Source: JAPPHA01 sp963662815 (GTDB taxonomy: Bacteria; Pseudomonadota; Alphaproteobacteria; Rhodobacterales; Rhodobacteraceae). Taken from it: a DNA stretch of 64,000 bases. Of this stretch, positions 1-9,218 are shown piece after piece. Below the pieces are notes generated by a model that was not told the origin of the DNA, ran no database searches, and saw only the letters and a list, made by a program, of their open reading frames with translations. Within the stretch, counting starts at the first letter, position 1, and every line of letters starts with the position of its first letter. The position numbers and the translations under genes are program-made. Location: the NCBI GenBank assembly GCA_963662815.2, contig CAXXWA010000040.1, forward strand, positions 62,001 to 126,000. Direction: 5' to 3'.

Positions 1-93
1 TGTCAGGGCCTCCACGACGACATGGTCCGCCACTTGCGGAAATTCCTCCCGGAGAAACTCTTCCGTTTCTACGACGGTCATTTTCAGTTGCAT
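1..93 (-). CDS. Start of a PaaI/hotdog-type thioesterase (partial)
   Basis: The window opens inside a minus-strand gene whose first 31 codons are visible. An ATG at 93 begins MQLKMTVVETEEFLREEF, followed by an amphipathic stretch. That opening resembles the N-terminal helix of PaaI-family acyl-CoA thioesterases, but the catalytic hotdog core lies outside the window. A second in-frame ATG at 81 (MTVVETEEF) is an alternative start. It is divergent from the enoyl-CoA hydratase-like gene with about 70 bp between them, so the two may share a promoter region and an acyl-CoA context. The family call rests only on this short N-terminus. Confidence 0.4.
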   Translation of the reverse strand, partial: MQLKMTVVETEEFLREEFPQVADHVVVEALT

Positions 94-166
94 CTGCCGA
101 CTTCCGTTTTGTCGCTGACGGGCATACCTTGCGCAAAGGGACGTCCCGGACAACACGGAATTCGCC

Positions 167-961
167 ATGACTGACAACATTCTGCTCAGGGAAAACGCGG
201 GCGCCGTTGCCCTGCTGACTCTCAATAACCCGAGGTCGCTGAACGCCCTTTCGGAAGCGATGCTTGATGCGCTGAGCGCCGAGTTTTCCCGTCTCGCGGA
301 CGACGAGAGAACACGAGCGGTTGTCCTCAGGGGAAGCGGGAGGGCCTTCTGCGCCGGCCACGACCTCAAGGAAATGACCGCCGGGCGGCAGGCGGAGGAC
401 GGAGGCCGCGCCTACTTCCGCATGCTGTTCGACAAGTGCGCGGCGATGATGGCTTGCATTCGGGACCTGCCGCAGCCGGTCATCGCTCAAGTGCACGGCC
501 TCGCGACTGCGGCCGGTTGCCAGCTGGTTGCAAGCTGCGACCTCGCGGTCGCGGCCGAGGGAACCCGTTTCGGCGTGAACGGGGTCGACATCGGTCTGTT
601 CTGTTCGACGCCCATGGTCGCACTCAGCCGCAATGTCCCTGTCAAGCACGCGTTCGAAATGCTGACGACGGGGGAGTTCTTCGAGGCCCGCCGCGCCCGC
701 GAGATCGGTCTCGTCAACCGGGTGCTGCCGGAAGACCAGCTTGACGAAGGCGCTCTCGAATTGGCGTCGAAAATCGCGGGAAAGCTTGGCGCGGCAGTCA
801 GGATTGGCAAGCGGGCCTACTACCGGCAACTCGAAATGGGACTTGCCGACGCCTACGCCTATACCGGGGAGGTGATGACGGAGAACATGCTCCACCGCGA
901 TACCGAGGAAGGCATCGCGGCATTCGTTGAGAAACGCGCGCCGAGGTGGGATCAGCCGTGA
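167..961 (+). CDS. Enoyl-CoA hydratase/isomerase-family protein (ECHDC3-like)
   Basis: A 264-aa crotonase-fold protein of normal family length. Visible signatures are the CoA/oxyanion-hole segment RAFCAGHDLKEM near residue 65 and VIAQVHGLATAAGCQL near residue 105. Where classical hydratases carry two catalytic glutamates, this protein reads VNGVDIGLFCSTPMVAL, as in the ECHDC3-like subgroup. Ordinary enoyl-CoA hydration is therefore uncertain, although a CoA-thioester substrate is likely. It starts at ATG 167, shortly after the divergent thioesterase start. It ends 20 bp before the convergent M32 peptidase stop. The crotonase assignment is firm; the reaction is not. Confidence 0.88.
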   Translation: MTDNILLRENAGAVALLTLNNPRSLNALSEAMLDALSAEFSRLADDERTRAVVLRGSGRAFCAGHDLKEMTAGRQAEDGGRAYFRMLFDKCAAMMACIRDLPQPVIAQVHGLATAAGCQLVASCDLAVAAEGTRFGVNGVDIGLFCSTPMVALSRNVPVKHAFEMLTTGEFFEARRAREIGLVNRVLPEDQLDEGALELASKIAGKLGAAVRIGKRAYYRQLEMGLADAYAYTGEVMTENMLHRDTEEGIAAFVEKRAPRWDQP

Positions 962-980
962 CCCGGCGAGGGGCTCCTGT

Positions 981-2468
981 TCAACAGTCGTAGAGCGCGC
1001 CGAACTTCCGCTCGAGGTAGTCGAGAAGCGCAGCCTCGTCGGGCAGGCGGCCGATGGCCTCCGACATCAGCTGCGCCGGCATCATGGACCGGCCGTGCCG
1101 GTGCACCCGGTTGCGCAGCCATTCGCGGAGCGCATCCGTATCTCCCCTGGCCAACTGGCCGTCGAGTTCGGGTACGTCACGCCGAAGGCAGGCATGCAGT
1201 TCTCCCGCGTAGACGTTTCCAAGCGAATAGGTCGGAAAGTATCCGAACAATCCGGCGGCCCAGTGCGCATCCTGAAGCACGCCGTTCGCAGCATTGTCGA
1301 CCTCGAAGCCGAAGTCCTCGCGAAAGCGGTCGTTCCACGCGGCTTCGAGGTCCCCGACGCCGAGATCCCCGGAAATCAGCGCGCGTTCGAGGTCGAAGCG
1401 GAGCATCACGTGCAGATTGTACTGCACCTCGTCCGACTCGGTCCGGATGCAGCCCTTCGCGACGTTGTTGACCGCACGGTAGAGGGTGTCAGGTCCGTCG
1501 AGCCCGAAATCATCGAACCTGTTCCGCATGCGCCCGAAGAGGTATTCGCAGAATGCCCGGCTTCGCCCGATCTGGTTTTCCAGAATCCGGCTCTGCGATT
1601 CGTGCACGCCCATGCTCGCGCCGGTCCCGAGGATCCCCTGCGCGAGCGACGGGTCAACGCCCTGTTCGTAGAGCGCGTGCCCGGTCTCGTGAATCGTGGC
1701 GTAGATGCAACCGAAGGGATCGCTTTCATCGACCCGCGTCGTGATCCGGACGTCGCTTCCGGACCCCGAGGAAAACGGATGAACGCTGGTGTCGATCCGT
1801 CCGCGCGACCAGTCGTAGCCGAAGGAGCTCGCAAGTTCGCGCGCAAGGGCGAGTTGCACGTCCTCGGGGAAGAATGCCTCGACGACCGGCTGTTCGCGAC
1901 CGGTGTCGCGGATGCGTGACAGCAGGCGAACGAGTCCCCGGCGCAGCCCCTTGAACCGGCGTTCAATTTCCGCCGCGCCCGTACCTGGTTCAAACTCGGC
2001 GAGCAACGCGTCATAGGGGTCGCCGCCATCGGCCAGCGCTTCGGCCTCCCGGCGCTTGAGATCGACTACGCGGGCAAGCACGTTCCGGAAGTCTGCGAAG
2101 CGGCCCGCCTCCTTCGCGGCGGTCCATGACCGGAAGGACTCCGGTATCGTGCGGGCGATTTCAACCGCGAGGTCGGTGGGCACCTTGAGCTTGCGGCCGC
2201 GCTCGAATTCCGCCACCCGAAGCACGGCGTGCTGCCTGGCATCAAGGCCGGATCGGTCAATCCGGTCGATGCAGTCGCCGAGGCGCGGATCTGTCCATTT
2301 TTCGTGGAGAACTTCCGCGAGCGCCGCACAATGTTCCGCGCGCTGGGCGGTGGCACCGGACGGCATGTGCGTCTCGCGGTCCCAGTCGAGAAGTTCTGCC
2401 ACCTGTCCGAGGGCTACAGCCGGCGCCAGCAGCGCCTCGACCTCCGCGATTCCCGTCCCGGAACTCAA
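981..2468 (-). CDS. M32-family metallocarboxypeptidase (carboxypeptidase Taq type)
   Basis: A 495-residue zinc carboxypeptidase, the usual size for family M32. The zinc-binding HETGH motif is present in YATIHETGHALYEQG, followed by GVHESQSR, which supplies the third ligand, and by the family motif DEVQYNLHVMLRFDLE. The frame stays open far upstream (to 3266), but that part is antisense noise over ctaA. I place the start at TTG 2468 because it overlaps the ctaA stop (TTGA), gives the expected length and leaves the N-terminal LLDWDRETHMPSGA segment intact. It is translationally coupled to ctaA. Family assignment is strong; the exact start is inferred. Confidence 0.9.
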   Translation of the reverse strand: MSSGTGIAEVEALLAPAVALGQVAELLDWDRETHMPSGATAQRAEHCAALAEVLHEKWTDPRLGDCIDRIDRSGLDARQHAVLRVAEFERGRKLKVPTDLAVEIARTIPESFRSWTAAKEAGRFADFRNVLARVVDLKRREAEALADGGDPYDALLAEFEPGTGAAEIERRFKGLRRGLVRLLSRIRDTGREQPVVEAFFPEDVQLALARELASSFGYDWSRGRIDTSVHPFSSGSGSDVRITTRVDESDPFGCIYATIHETGHALYEQGVDPSLAQGILGTGASMGVHESQSRILENQIGRSRAFCEYLFGRMRNRFDDFGLDGPDTLYRAVNNVAKGCIRTESDEVQYNLHVMLRFDLERALISGDLGVGDLEAAWNDRFREDFGFEVDNAANGVLQDAHWAAGLFGYFPTYSLGNVYAGELHACLRRDVPELDGQLARGDTDALREWLRNRVHRHGRSMMPAQLMSEAIGRLPDEAALLDYLERKFGALYDC

Positions 2469-3598
2469 GGCCGCCCCCCAATCCGCGTATCCGGCGGATA
2501 GTCCGCAACGAATCGGGCGCGGACGATCACGATCAAGACGACCATGGCTCCGACCTGATGCGTGAGCGCCGCATGCCAGGCTGCGCCATGCATCAGAGTG
2601 ACGACGCCCAGGACGGACTGGCAAAGAACGACCACCGGCATCCAGGCGAACCACCGGCGCAGGGACGCCTGCGGCGCGCTCCGACTCGCGAACCAGACGA
2701 ACGCGGTCGCAACAAGGAGGGCATAAGCGGCAATTCGGTGATTGAACTGGACAAGCGCCGGATTCTCCACGAAGTTGATCCAGAGCGGTGTGTAGCCGAA
2801 ACTCTCGGATGGCAGGAATTCGCCGTTCATTAATGGCCAGTCCGTGTATCCGCGCCCGGCGTCCAGTCCTGCGGTCAGGGCCCCCAGCACGATCTGGACG
2901 AAGGCGAGGGCGAGAACGAGTGCGGCGCGGCGCGAGAGATGGACGTCGCGCCTCTTCCGGGCCCGGTAGAGTTCCAGATCCGTTCGCCTCGCCTGCCAGA
3001 ATGACCAGACAAGAAGCCCGAGAATCGCAAACGCAAGGCCGGCATGAATGGCGAGGCGATAGGACGCGACGTCGACAACTTGCCCGGTCAGCCCCGAGGA
3101 AACCATCCACCAGCCCACAAGGCCCTGCAGGGCGCCGAGAGCGCCGAGAACCGCAAGTCGGGTGACCCAGAACCGGCTCAGTTTTCCGCGCACCAGCAGC
3201 CAGGCGAACCCCGCGGCCCAGACAAGTCCGACGACGCGTCCGAGAAGACGATGGCCCCACTCCCACCAGTAGATGACCTTGAAGCCGGCGAGGTTCATGG
3301 TGCTGTTCTGCAACCTGTACTCGGGAACGGCCTTGTACCGTTCGAACTCCCGAAGCCAGTCATCCGCCGACAGCGGCGGAAGGATTCCGGTCACCGGCCG
3401 CCACTCGGTGATCGACAACCCGCTGTCTGTAAGACGCGTCAGTCCCCCGACAACGATGAGAAGCGCGACGGCGAATGCGAGGAAGAGAAGCCACGCCGAC
3501 ATCAGCCTCCGGGCGCCCCTGTCCCTGTCGACTTCGGGCGCGGGCCCCGGCGACGGCCCTGAACCCACTTCTTCGAATACCCTGCCTGTCCCGGCCAT
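2465..3598 (-). CDS. ctaA: Heme A synthase (COX15/CtaA family)
   Basis: A 377-aa polytopic inner-membrane protein that converts heme O to heme A for cytochrome aa3 oxidase. After a hydrophilic N-terminus come the first transmembrane helix and the family motif GGLTRLTDSGLSITEW, then EWGHRLLGRVVG with a heme-ligand histidine. IHAGLAFAILGLL, FNHRIAAYALL and LTHQVGAMVVL supply the remaining conserved histidines. About eight hydrophobic segments are seen, as expected. Length and histidine layout match the alphaproteobacterial type. The M32 peptidase follows with a 4-nt overlap. No other cytochrome oxidase assembly gene is visible nearby. Confidence 0.95.
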   Translation of the reverse strand: MAGTGRVFEEVGSGPSPGPAPEVDRDRGARRLMSAWLLFLAFAVALLIVVGGLTRLTDSGLSITEWRPVTGILPPLSADDWLREFERYKAVPEYRLQNSTMNLAGFKVIYWWEWGHRLLGRVVGLVWAAGFAWLLVRGKLSRFWVTRLAVLGALGALQGLVGWWMVSSGLTGQVVDVASYRLAIHAGLAFAILGLLVWSFWQARRTDLELYRARKRRDVHLSRRAALVLALAFVQIVLGALTAGLDAGRGYTDWPLMNGEFLPSESFGYTPLWINFVENPALVQFNHRIAAYALLVATAFVWFASRSAPQASLRRWFAWMPVVVLCQSVLGVVTLMHGAAWHAALTHQVGAMVVLIVIVRARFVADYPPDTRIGGRP

Positions 3599-3666
3599 GC
3601 GTGATCCGCCTCAAGATCCGTCGCCGCGGAAGCTAGTCGCTCCGCCCCGGCGGAACAAGCGCGACA

Positions 3667-4446
3667 TCAGGATCCTCCCGGCGCCCTTCCGGAAAGAGAT
3701 CGGACGACGCCGTGCAGGAGTCGAACGTCCCGGTCGGTGAACTGCAACCGCGAGAAGAGATTGCGCAGGTTGAGTTTCATGCCGTCAGCCTTCGTTTCGG
3801 GGCGGAAGAAGCCGCGTTCGGCAAGCGATTCCTCTATTCGGTCGACGAGGATTCGCACCTCCCCTTGTGTCGCTCTCGGATCTTCAGGAGAACACGCGGA
3901 ACCAGTGGCGGTCTTGACGGCCTCGGAGCGCCATTCGTATGCCAGCAGCAGGACTGCCTGCGCGAGGTTGAGCGACGGAAATTCCGGGTTGACCGGCACA
4001 GTGACAACAGCGTTTGCGCGCGCGATCTCCGCGTTCACGAGCCCCGACCGCTCGGGACCGAACAGCAGCCCTACCCTCTGCCCTTCCCGCGCCAGTCCCA
4101 CGGCGCGCGTCATCGCGGCACGGATGTCGAGAACCTCCTTGGTCAGGTCCCGCCGGCGCGCCGTGGTCGCGAAGACGTAGTTCAGATCGGCGAGCGCCGC
4201 CTCGATATCGTCAAAGACGCACGCTCCGTCGAGCACCCGTCCCGCCCCGCTCGCCATCGCGACAGCGTCCGGATTCGGCCAGCCGTCTCTTGGCGCGACG
4301 ACGCGCAATCGCTCGATCCCGAAATTCAGCATGGCGCGGCAGGCGGCCCCGATGTTCTCCCCGAGCTGCGGCCTGACAAGCACCACGACCGGCTGCGACC
4401 CGGACCATTTGCTCGGATACGAGCTTCGCACTGACGACATCGTCAC
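3667..4446 (-). CDS. trmJ: tRNA 2'-O-methyltransferase, TrmJ/SpoU family
   Basis: A 259-aa SPOUT-class RNA methyltransferase predicted to 2'-O-methylate position 32 of tRNAs using S-adenosylmethionine. The three SpoU motifs are readable: motif 1 VRPQLGENIGAACRAMLNFG, motif 2 in VGLLFGPERSGLVN and motif 3 in VNPEFPSLNLAQAVLLLAYE. The C-terminal helical extension after residue 170 is typical of TrmJ rather than shorter TrmL proteins. ATG 4446 (MTMSS) is used; the second ATG at 4440 is equally possible. It lies about 70 bp downstream of the ctaA start on the same strand, an unremarkable arrangement. It is divergent from the DUF952 gene. Confidence 0.92.
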   Translation of the reverse strand: MTMSSVRSSYPSKWSGSQPVVVLVRPQLGENIGAACRAMLNFGIERLRVVAPRDGWPNPDAVAMASGAGRVLDGACVFDDIEAALADLNYVFATTARRRDLTKEVLDIRAAMTRAVGLAREGQRVGLLFGPERSGLVNAEIARANAVVTVPVNPEFPSLNLAQAVLLLAYEWRSEAVKTATGSACSPEDPRATQGEVRILVDRIEESLAERGFFRPETKADGMKLNLRNLFSRLQFTDRDVRLLHGVVRSLSGRAPGGS

Positions 4447-4676
4447 GGACCTTATCGTTGGTGAATCGGAATTGGCCGGCCCCGGGCCGCCGCCGACCTG
4501 TCAGCTGCCCGACCGGGAGGCAGGCGTCCCGTGCAGGGTGCCAAGGGTTTCCTTCGCCTCGCCCGCGGCACACCTATCGCAAACTCGTTTGCGCCGTAAC
4601 CGCAAATGGCCGGACTCCCTTTCGCCTTTCCGGAACCGGCCTTGACCGTCTGGCGCGCAGCCTTAATCAGTGCGCA

Positions 4677-5015
4677 ATGATCATCTACAAGATACTGCGC
4701 AAGGGCGAATATCGAGAACTCGTGGCAAACGGGAAGATGTCGGGAAGTGCTGACGACATCCGGGATGGGTTCATTCACTTCTCGACCTCGGCGCAGTTGC
4801 GCGAAACGCTGTCCAGGCACTTTTCGGGCGAGACCGGCCTTCTGCTGGTCGAGGTCGACGCGGCGCAGCTTGCGAAGGAACTTCGGTGGGAGACTTCGCG
4901 CATGGGCGATCTCTTCCCGCACCTTTACGCAGAACTGGACATCAGGCGCGTCCGGCGCGTCCGAACCATTCCCGATGACCGCGACTGGCGCTTTCCGGGG
5001 GATGACCCGGAATGA
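4677..5015 (+). CDS. DUF952 family protein
   Basis: A 112-aa protein of unknown function with the recognisable DUF952 signature. It opens MIIYKILRKGEYREL, then has DGFIHFSTSAQL near residue 32 and a C-terminal FPHLYAELDIRRV. The reading frame is open further upstream, but ATG 4677 is chosen because every family member starts close to this motif. Its last codons overlap the pyrD start by 4 nt (ATGA), so both are probably translated from one mRNA. This DUF952-pyrD pairing is common in Alphaproteobacteria. The family resembles an ADP-ribosyltransferase-like fold according to general knowledge, but nothing in this sequence shows activity. Confidence 0.88.
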   Translation: MIIYKILRKGEYRELVANGKMSGSADDIRDGFIHFSTSAQLRETLSRHFSGETGLLLVEVDAAQLAKELRWETSRMGDLFPHLYAELDIRRVRRVRTIPDDRDWRFPGDDPE

Positions 5016-6061
5016 GGCCCCTCGACCGGTTCGGGGCCTCCCTGCTAGGCCGGCTCGATCCGGAGACCGGACATGATCTCGCAATCCGAATCATCGGGCT
5101 CGGGCTCGTGCCGATGCCGGGGCCCCATACGACTCCGCGTCTGCGCACGACTTTCGCCGGGCTCGACCTGCCGAACCCGATCGGGCTGGCCGCCGGGTTC
5201 GACAAGAACGCCCGCGCCGTCGATCCCCTCTTGAAGGCGGGGTTCGGGTTCATCGAGGTTGGCGCCGCCACGCCCGAACCGCAGCCCGGAAACGCAAGGC
5301 CCCGCCTGTTCCGGCTCCGCCGGGACCAGGGCGTCATCAACCGGATGGGATTCAACAGCGACGGTGCGCAGAGCGTCGCGGAACGGCTTGCCGCCAGATC
5401 TTCCTGCGGCGTTGTCGGGCTCAATCTCGGCGCCAACGCCCACAGTACCGACATGACCGCCGATCTCGCCCGCGTTCTCGCGGTCTGCGGACCACATGTC
5501 GATTTTGCGACTCTAAACGTCTCGTCGCCGAACACGATGAACCTCCGCGACCTCCAGGAACGACGCGCGCTCGCCCGAGTCATCGACAGGGTGGCGGCTG
5601 CGCGCGCCGGGCTCAGAAAACATGTGTCCCTGTTCCTGAAGGTTTCGCCGGATCTCGACGAGAACGCACTCCGCGGCATCGTAGGAGCGGTTCGGAGATC
5701 GGGGATCGACGCGGTCATTGCGACCAACACAACCACCGACAGGTCGTCCGTCGGGGACGCGCATGCCTCCGAAGCCGGCGGACTCTCCGGGAAACCGCTG
5801 TTTCGCCGTTCCACGCGGGTTCTCTCCCGGCTGTATCGCGGCTTCGGGGGAGACGTCCCCCTCATCGGCGCCGGCGGCATCGCGTCAGCGGAAGATGCGT
5901 ACGAAAAGATACGTGCCGGCGCCGGCGCCCTGCAGCTCTACACGGCCCTCGTCTTCCAAGGGTTTTCGGTCGTCAAGGACATCGCGGCGGGCCTCGACCG
6001 GTTGCTTGAACGGGACGGATACGCGAGTGTCGCGGATGCCGTCGGTTCGGCCCATGGATGA
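5012..6061 (+). CDS. pyrD: Dihydroorotate dehydrogenase (quinone), class 2
   Basis: A 349-aa FMN enzyme of pyrimidine synthesis that oxidises dihydroorotate to orotate at the membrane with quinone as acceptor. Class 2 features are the N-terminal membrane-associating helices, then GLAAGFDKNARAVDPLL near residue 60, FIEVGAATPEPQPGN, INRMGFNSDG and NVSSPNTMNLRDLQ. The last includes the serine that acts as catalytic base in class 2 enzymes. FMN-binding VIATNTTTDRS and the GAGGIASAEDAYEKIRAGA phosphate loop are also intact. It starts at ATG 5012, overlapping the DUF952 stop. The convergent MATE gene ends 55 bp downstream. Confidence 0.96.
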   Translation: MRPLDRFGASLLGRLDPETGHDLAIRIIGLGLVPMPGPHTTPRLRTTFAGLDLPNPIGLAAGFDKNARAVDPLLKAGFGFIEVGAATPEPQPGNARPRLFRLRRDQGVINRMGFNSDGAQSVAERLAARSSCGVVGLNLGANAHSTDMTADLARVLAVCGPHVDFATLNVSSPNTMNLRDLQERRALARVIDRVAAARAGLRKHVSLFLKVSPDLDENALRGIVGAVRRSGIDAVIATNTTTDRSSVGDAHASEAGGLSGKPLFRRSTRVLSRLYRGFGGDVPLIGAGGIASAEDAYEKIRAGAGALQLYTALVFQGFSVVKDIAAGLDRLLERDGYASVADAVGSAHG

Positions 6062-6116
6062 TCTAGTCACGGGAAACCCCGATTCCGGAACCGGCGCCAG
6101 CAGAGGGCGGGCGGCG

Positions 6117-7433
6117 CTACGTACTGCGCTCGAGTGACGGGTAGCGCGCCGCAAGCGTAACGCCCCGAGCGACAAAATATATCGACAGCGCTGCCCAGAG
6201 GCCGTGGTTGCCGAATTCTCCAACCAGCAGAAGCACCGCAAGCAGATAGGCGGCAAATGAAATCGCCATCATGTTGCGGATGTCGCGCGTTCGCATCGCG
6301 CCGATGAAAATGCCGTCGAGCATCCAGGCACCGACGCCCGCGAAGGGCAGTAAAGCCATCCAGGGAAGATAAGCCGCCGTGACGGAACGCACCTCGGGCG
6401 ATGTCGCCATGATGGCGACGAGCCGGTTTCCGAACGGCACGAGCCCGACGACCAGGACGGCAACAATCACCGTGCCCCAGAAGCTGGTCAGCACCACGCT
6501 GCGGCGGAGGGCCTTCCGGTCACCGGCGCCAACCGCCTGGCCTACCAGCGACTCGGCGGCGTAAGCGAATCCGTCCAGGGCATAGGCGGTAATGAACAGG
6601 AACTGAATCAGGATCTGATTTGCCGCAAGCGTCTCGTCATCGAACGACGATCCAAGAAACATGAAGGAAAGGAAACATGTCTGAAGCATGGCCGTCCGGA
6701 GAAAGATGTCCCGGCTGATGATGGCCATGTTCATGATGCGCGAACGGTTGAAGACGCGCTGCCAGTCGTTCCAGTAACCGGTGGCGACCACATTCCGGGA
6801 CATCCAGAGTCCGAGCGCCAACGCGCTCCATTCAGCGATGACGCTCGCAACCGCAACGCCCGGCACGCCCCAGTTCAGCCCGAGCACGAACACGACGTCG
6901 AGGACCATGTTGAGCCCGTTCATCCAAAGCTGTACCGCGAAAAGCGTTCCAGCCCGCTCCGTCGCGATGAGCCATCCGAATATGCCGAAGAGGGAAATCG
7001 CTGCGGGGGCTCCGAGAATCCTGATCTGAAGATAGACGCGCGCCAGCGATTCGACCTCAGGAGACGCGGGCGACAGGCTGAAAAACACCCAGAAAATCCA
7101 TTTCTGGGCGGCAATGAGGAGTCCTCCCAGACAGGCGCCGGCAACAAGCGCGCGAACCAGGAGCGCGGCGATTTCGCGTTCGTCTTCCGCACCTGCGGCC
7201 TGCGCAGCGAGACCGCAGGTTCCAAGGCGCAGGAACCCGAACGTCCAATAGACAGCCGCAATGACGATTCCGCCGATTCCGACTGCTCCGATCGGCGCAG
7301 CTTCTCCGAGCTGCCCCACAACGCCAGTGTCGACCGTTCCAAGGATGGGCACAGTTGCGTTCGAAAGAACGATGGGAACGGCGAGTCGAAGCACGCGCCG
7401 GTGCGTGAGCGGCGCCCCGGTCAGCTCAACCAT
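6117..7433 (-). CDS. MATE-family multidrug/sodium antiporter (DinF/NorM-like)
   Basis: A 438-aa membrane protein with about twelve hydrophobic helices in two related halves, as in MATE efflux transporters. Helix 1 carries the typical RLAVPIVLSNATVPILGTVD motif with a conserved proline and aspartate. The loop GLAAQAAGAEDEREIA and the second-half VGQAVGAGDRKALRRS are characteristic of the DinF branch. The start ATG 7433 overlaps the end of the upstream thioesterase gene by 8 nt, so the two are coupled in a three-gene minus-strand unit (SDR, thioesterase, pump). Export of a small metabolite or drug is the likely role; substrate unknown. Confidence 0.9.
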   Translation of the reverse strand: MVELTGAPLTHRRVLRLAVPIVLSNATVPILGTVDTGVVGQLGEAAPIGAVGIGGIVIAAVYWTFGFLRLGTCGLAAQAAGAEDEREIAALLVRALVAGACLGGLLIAAQKWIFWVFFSLSPASPEVESLARVYLQIRILGAPAAISLFGIFGWLIATERAGTLFAVQLWMNGLNMVLDVVFVLGLNWGVPGVAVASVIAEWSALALGLWMSRNVVATGYWNDWQRVFNRSRIMNMAIISRDIFLRTAMLQTCFLSFMFLGSSFDDETLAANQILIQFLFITAYALDGFAYAAESLVGQAVGAGDRKALRRSVVLTSFWGTVIVAVLVVGLVPFGNRLVAIMATSPEVRSVTAAYLPWMALLPFAGVGAWMLDGIFIGAMRTRDIRNMMAISFAAYLLAVLLLVGEFGNHGLWAALSIYFVARGVTLAARYPSLERST

Positions 7434-8424
7434 TCACTTGCGGATTCAGGAAATGACCGGTAGCCTGCGCGAACAACTTTCCCCGGTCTTCCTGCCATGC
7501 CTCGACGTGGACCGAAGCGTAGCGTCGCCCTGAACGGTTTACCCGGGCCTTGGCAAAACAGTCCCTTGGCATGCCGCTACGCAAGAAATCCACGCTGAAA
7601 TCAATAGTTTTTGGCAGCCTTCTTGAACCTGTTCGGACGGCGGGAGTCCCGTCGACCGGAATTTCCTTCGAGATCGCGGGATTCTGCGCGCGCGCGAGTT
7701 CGACGATGGCCGCGGCCTCCAGAAACCCGGCTGTCGCTCCGCCGTGAAGCGCCGGTATGGCAGGGTTTCCGATGAACCTTGCATCATATGACATGACGGC
7801 CGTCAAATCTTTCGCGTCGCCAACGAGGTCGATCCGCATGAAGTCCAGAAACGGAACGCGTCTCGCCAGGAGTCGCGCCAGCCTCGTCGGATGCCTTGCT
7901 GCGGCCTTCCGCTCCGTCGCCACCGTCGGCGGCGGCCTCTTTCGCGGGTCATCTCCCGCTGCCCAGGAAGCGAGGTCCCGCGTCCAGTCACGCGTGCGTC
8001 CGGACGGACCCGCCCCGAAGGTATAGGCGCCGGTCGCCGCGGCAACCAGGTCGGAAGGATCGCCGTCCCAGGCCTGGCCGCGGACAAACGCGACGGTCTG
8101 CGTTGCGTGATAGACCTCCGCCGCGGCGTGGATCCTTTTGCCCGGCACCGCCGACCGCATGTAGTCTATGCGAAGATCGATCGTTGCCGTCGGCGCGTCA
8201 TTGCCGGGCTGCAGCACCACGGCCGCTCCGCCGCAGGTGTCGAGAAGAGCAGACACAGGGCCGCCGTGCACGACGCCAGTCGTCGCGTCTCCCACGAACC
8301 GCTCGTCGAAGGGCATGGAAAGGGACACCCGCCCGGGCTCCGCCGCTTCGACGGACATACCCAGTTCACGGCAGAACGGCAGCATGCTCGTGAACATTTC
8401 CGCGAGTTCAGGTCCGGTTTTCAT
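7426..8424 (-). CDS. Tandem-hotdog PaaI-type acyl-CoA thioesterase
   Basis: A 332-aa protein built of two hotdog domains. The first (residues ~1-140) has the PaaI signature VVHGGPVSALLDTCGGAAV followed by DLRIDYMRSAVPGK. The second (~180-330) repeats it as ALHGGATAGFLEAAAI and DFSVDFLRSGMPRD. Such fused dimers hydrolyse acyl-CoA thioesters in the cytoplasm. The frame is open further upstream to 8544, but ATG 8424 begins a sensible N-terminus 50 nt after the SDR stop. The 3' end overlaps the MATE start by 8 nt. The substrate cannot be read from sequence. Confidence 0.85.
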   Translation of the reverse strand: MKTGPELAEMFTSMLPFCRELGMSVEAAEPGRVSLSMPFDERFVGDATTGVVHGGPVSALLDTCGGAAVVLQPGNDAPTATIDLRIDYMRSAVPGKRIHAAAEVYHATQTVAFVRGQAWDGDPSDLVAAATGAYTFGAGPSGRTRDWTRDLASWAAGDDPRKRPPPTVATERKAAARHPTRLARLLARRVPFLDFMRIDLVGDAKDLTAVMSYDARFIGNPAIPALHGGATAGFLEAAAIVELARAQNPAISKEIPVDGTPAVRTGSRRLPKTIDFSVDFLRSGMPRDCFAKARVNRSGRRYASVHVEAWQEDRGKLFAQATGHFLNPQVNG

Positions 8425-8477
8425 CTCTTCGCTTGCCGCGGCGGCCGGCGCGAGAACACGTTCAGGTCCCGCACCGC

Positions 8478-9218
8478 TCAGATGGTTCGGCCGCCGTCGA
8501 TCGGCAGCACCGCGCCGGTGATCATGGCGGCTTCGTCGGAGCACAGGAATCGCGCCGCGTTCGCGAGATCATCGGGCACCGAGAACCGGCCCAGGGGAAT
8601 CGTCGCAAGGAACTTCGCGCGCATCTCCGGCGTATCCTCGCCCAGGAACCGCTGCAGGAGCGGCGTCTCTCCTGCGACCGGTGCGAGTGCGTTCACCCTT
8701 ATGCCCGCGGGCGCGAGTTCGATGGCCATCGTGCGGGTTGCGGTGATCATCCATCCCTTTGAAGCATTGTACCAGTTGAGGCCGGGACGGGGGGAGACTC
8801 CCGCAGTCGAGGCGACATTAAGAATCGCTCCTCCGCCATGCTCCTTCATCGGCGCAAGGAAGTGCCTTGCAGTCAGAAAAACCGACTTGCAGTTGACCGC
8901 GAACACCCTGTCGAATTCCTGTTCGGCAATGGAGTCCATCGGCGCGGGAAGATGGGTAATGCCGGCATTGTTGACGAGAATGTCGGGCGGGCCGAAGCGG
9001 GCCGCAAACGCTCGGGAGAAAGCCGCTACGCTGTCGTCGCTGGAAACGTCGACGTGAAACGCCTCCGACTCCGTTTCCGCCGAGACCGAACGGGCCGCGT
9101 CAAGATCGATGTCGGCCACGGCGACGCGTGCGCCGTCCTGTGCGAATCGCCTGACGATGCCGGCGCCAAATCCCGACCCGCCGCCAGTCACGATCGCCGT
9201 TTTGCCTTCGAGGCGCAA
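8478..9218 (-). CDS. SDR-family oxidoreductase (FabG-like)
   Basis: A 246-aa classical short-chain dehydrogenase. The Rossmann glycine motif TGGGSGFGAGI is near residue 11. An aspartate after the second strand (VADIDLD) points to an NAD(H) preference. NNAG is present at ~88, with catalytic serine in NVASTAG and YNASK for the catalytic tyrosine and lysine. The C-terminal GAVLPIDGG motif is intact. It is the first gene of a minus-strand set with the tandem thioesterase and MATE pump. It is divergent from the Rieske oxygenase gene across 559 bp. Substrate unknown. Confidence 0.9.
   Translation of the reverse strand: MRLEGKTAIVTGGGSGFGAGIVRRFAQDGARVAVADIDLDAARSVSAETESEAFHVDVSSDDSVAAFSRAFAARFGPPDILVNNAGITHLPAPMDSIAEQEFDRVFAVNCKSVFLTARHFLAPMKEHGGGAILNVASTAGVSPRPGLNWYNASKGWMITATRTMAIELAPAGIRVNALAPVAGETPLLQRFLGEDTPEMRAKFLATIPLGRFSVPDDLANAARFLCSDEAAMITGAVLPIDGGRTI

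Noticed and set aside
981..3266. A 761-aa reading of the M32 peptidase frame
   Set aside because: The extra 265 N-terminal residues are the antisense of ctaA, arginine-rich and without family similarity; the 495-aa form fits M32 proteins.
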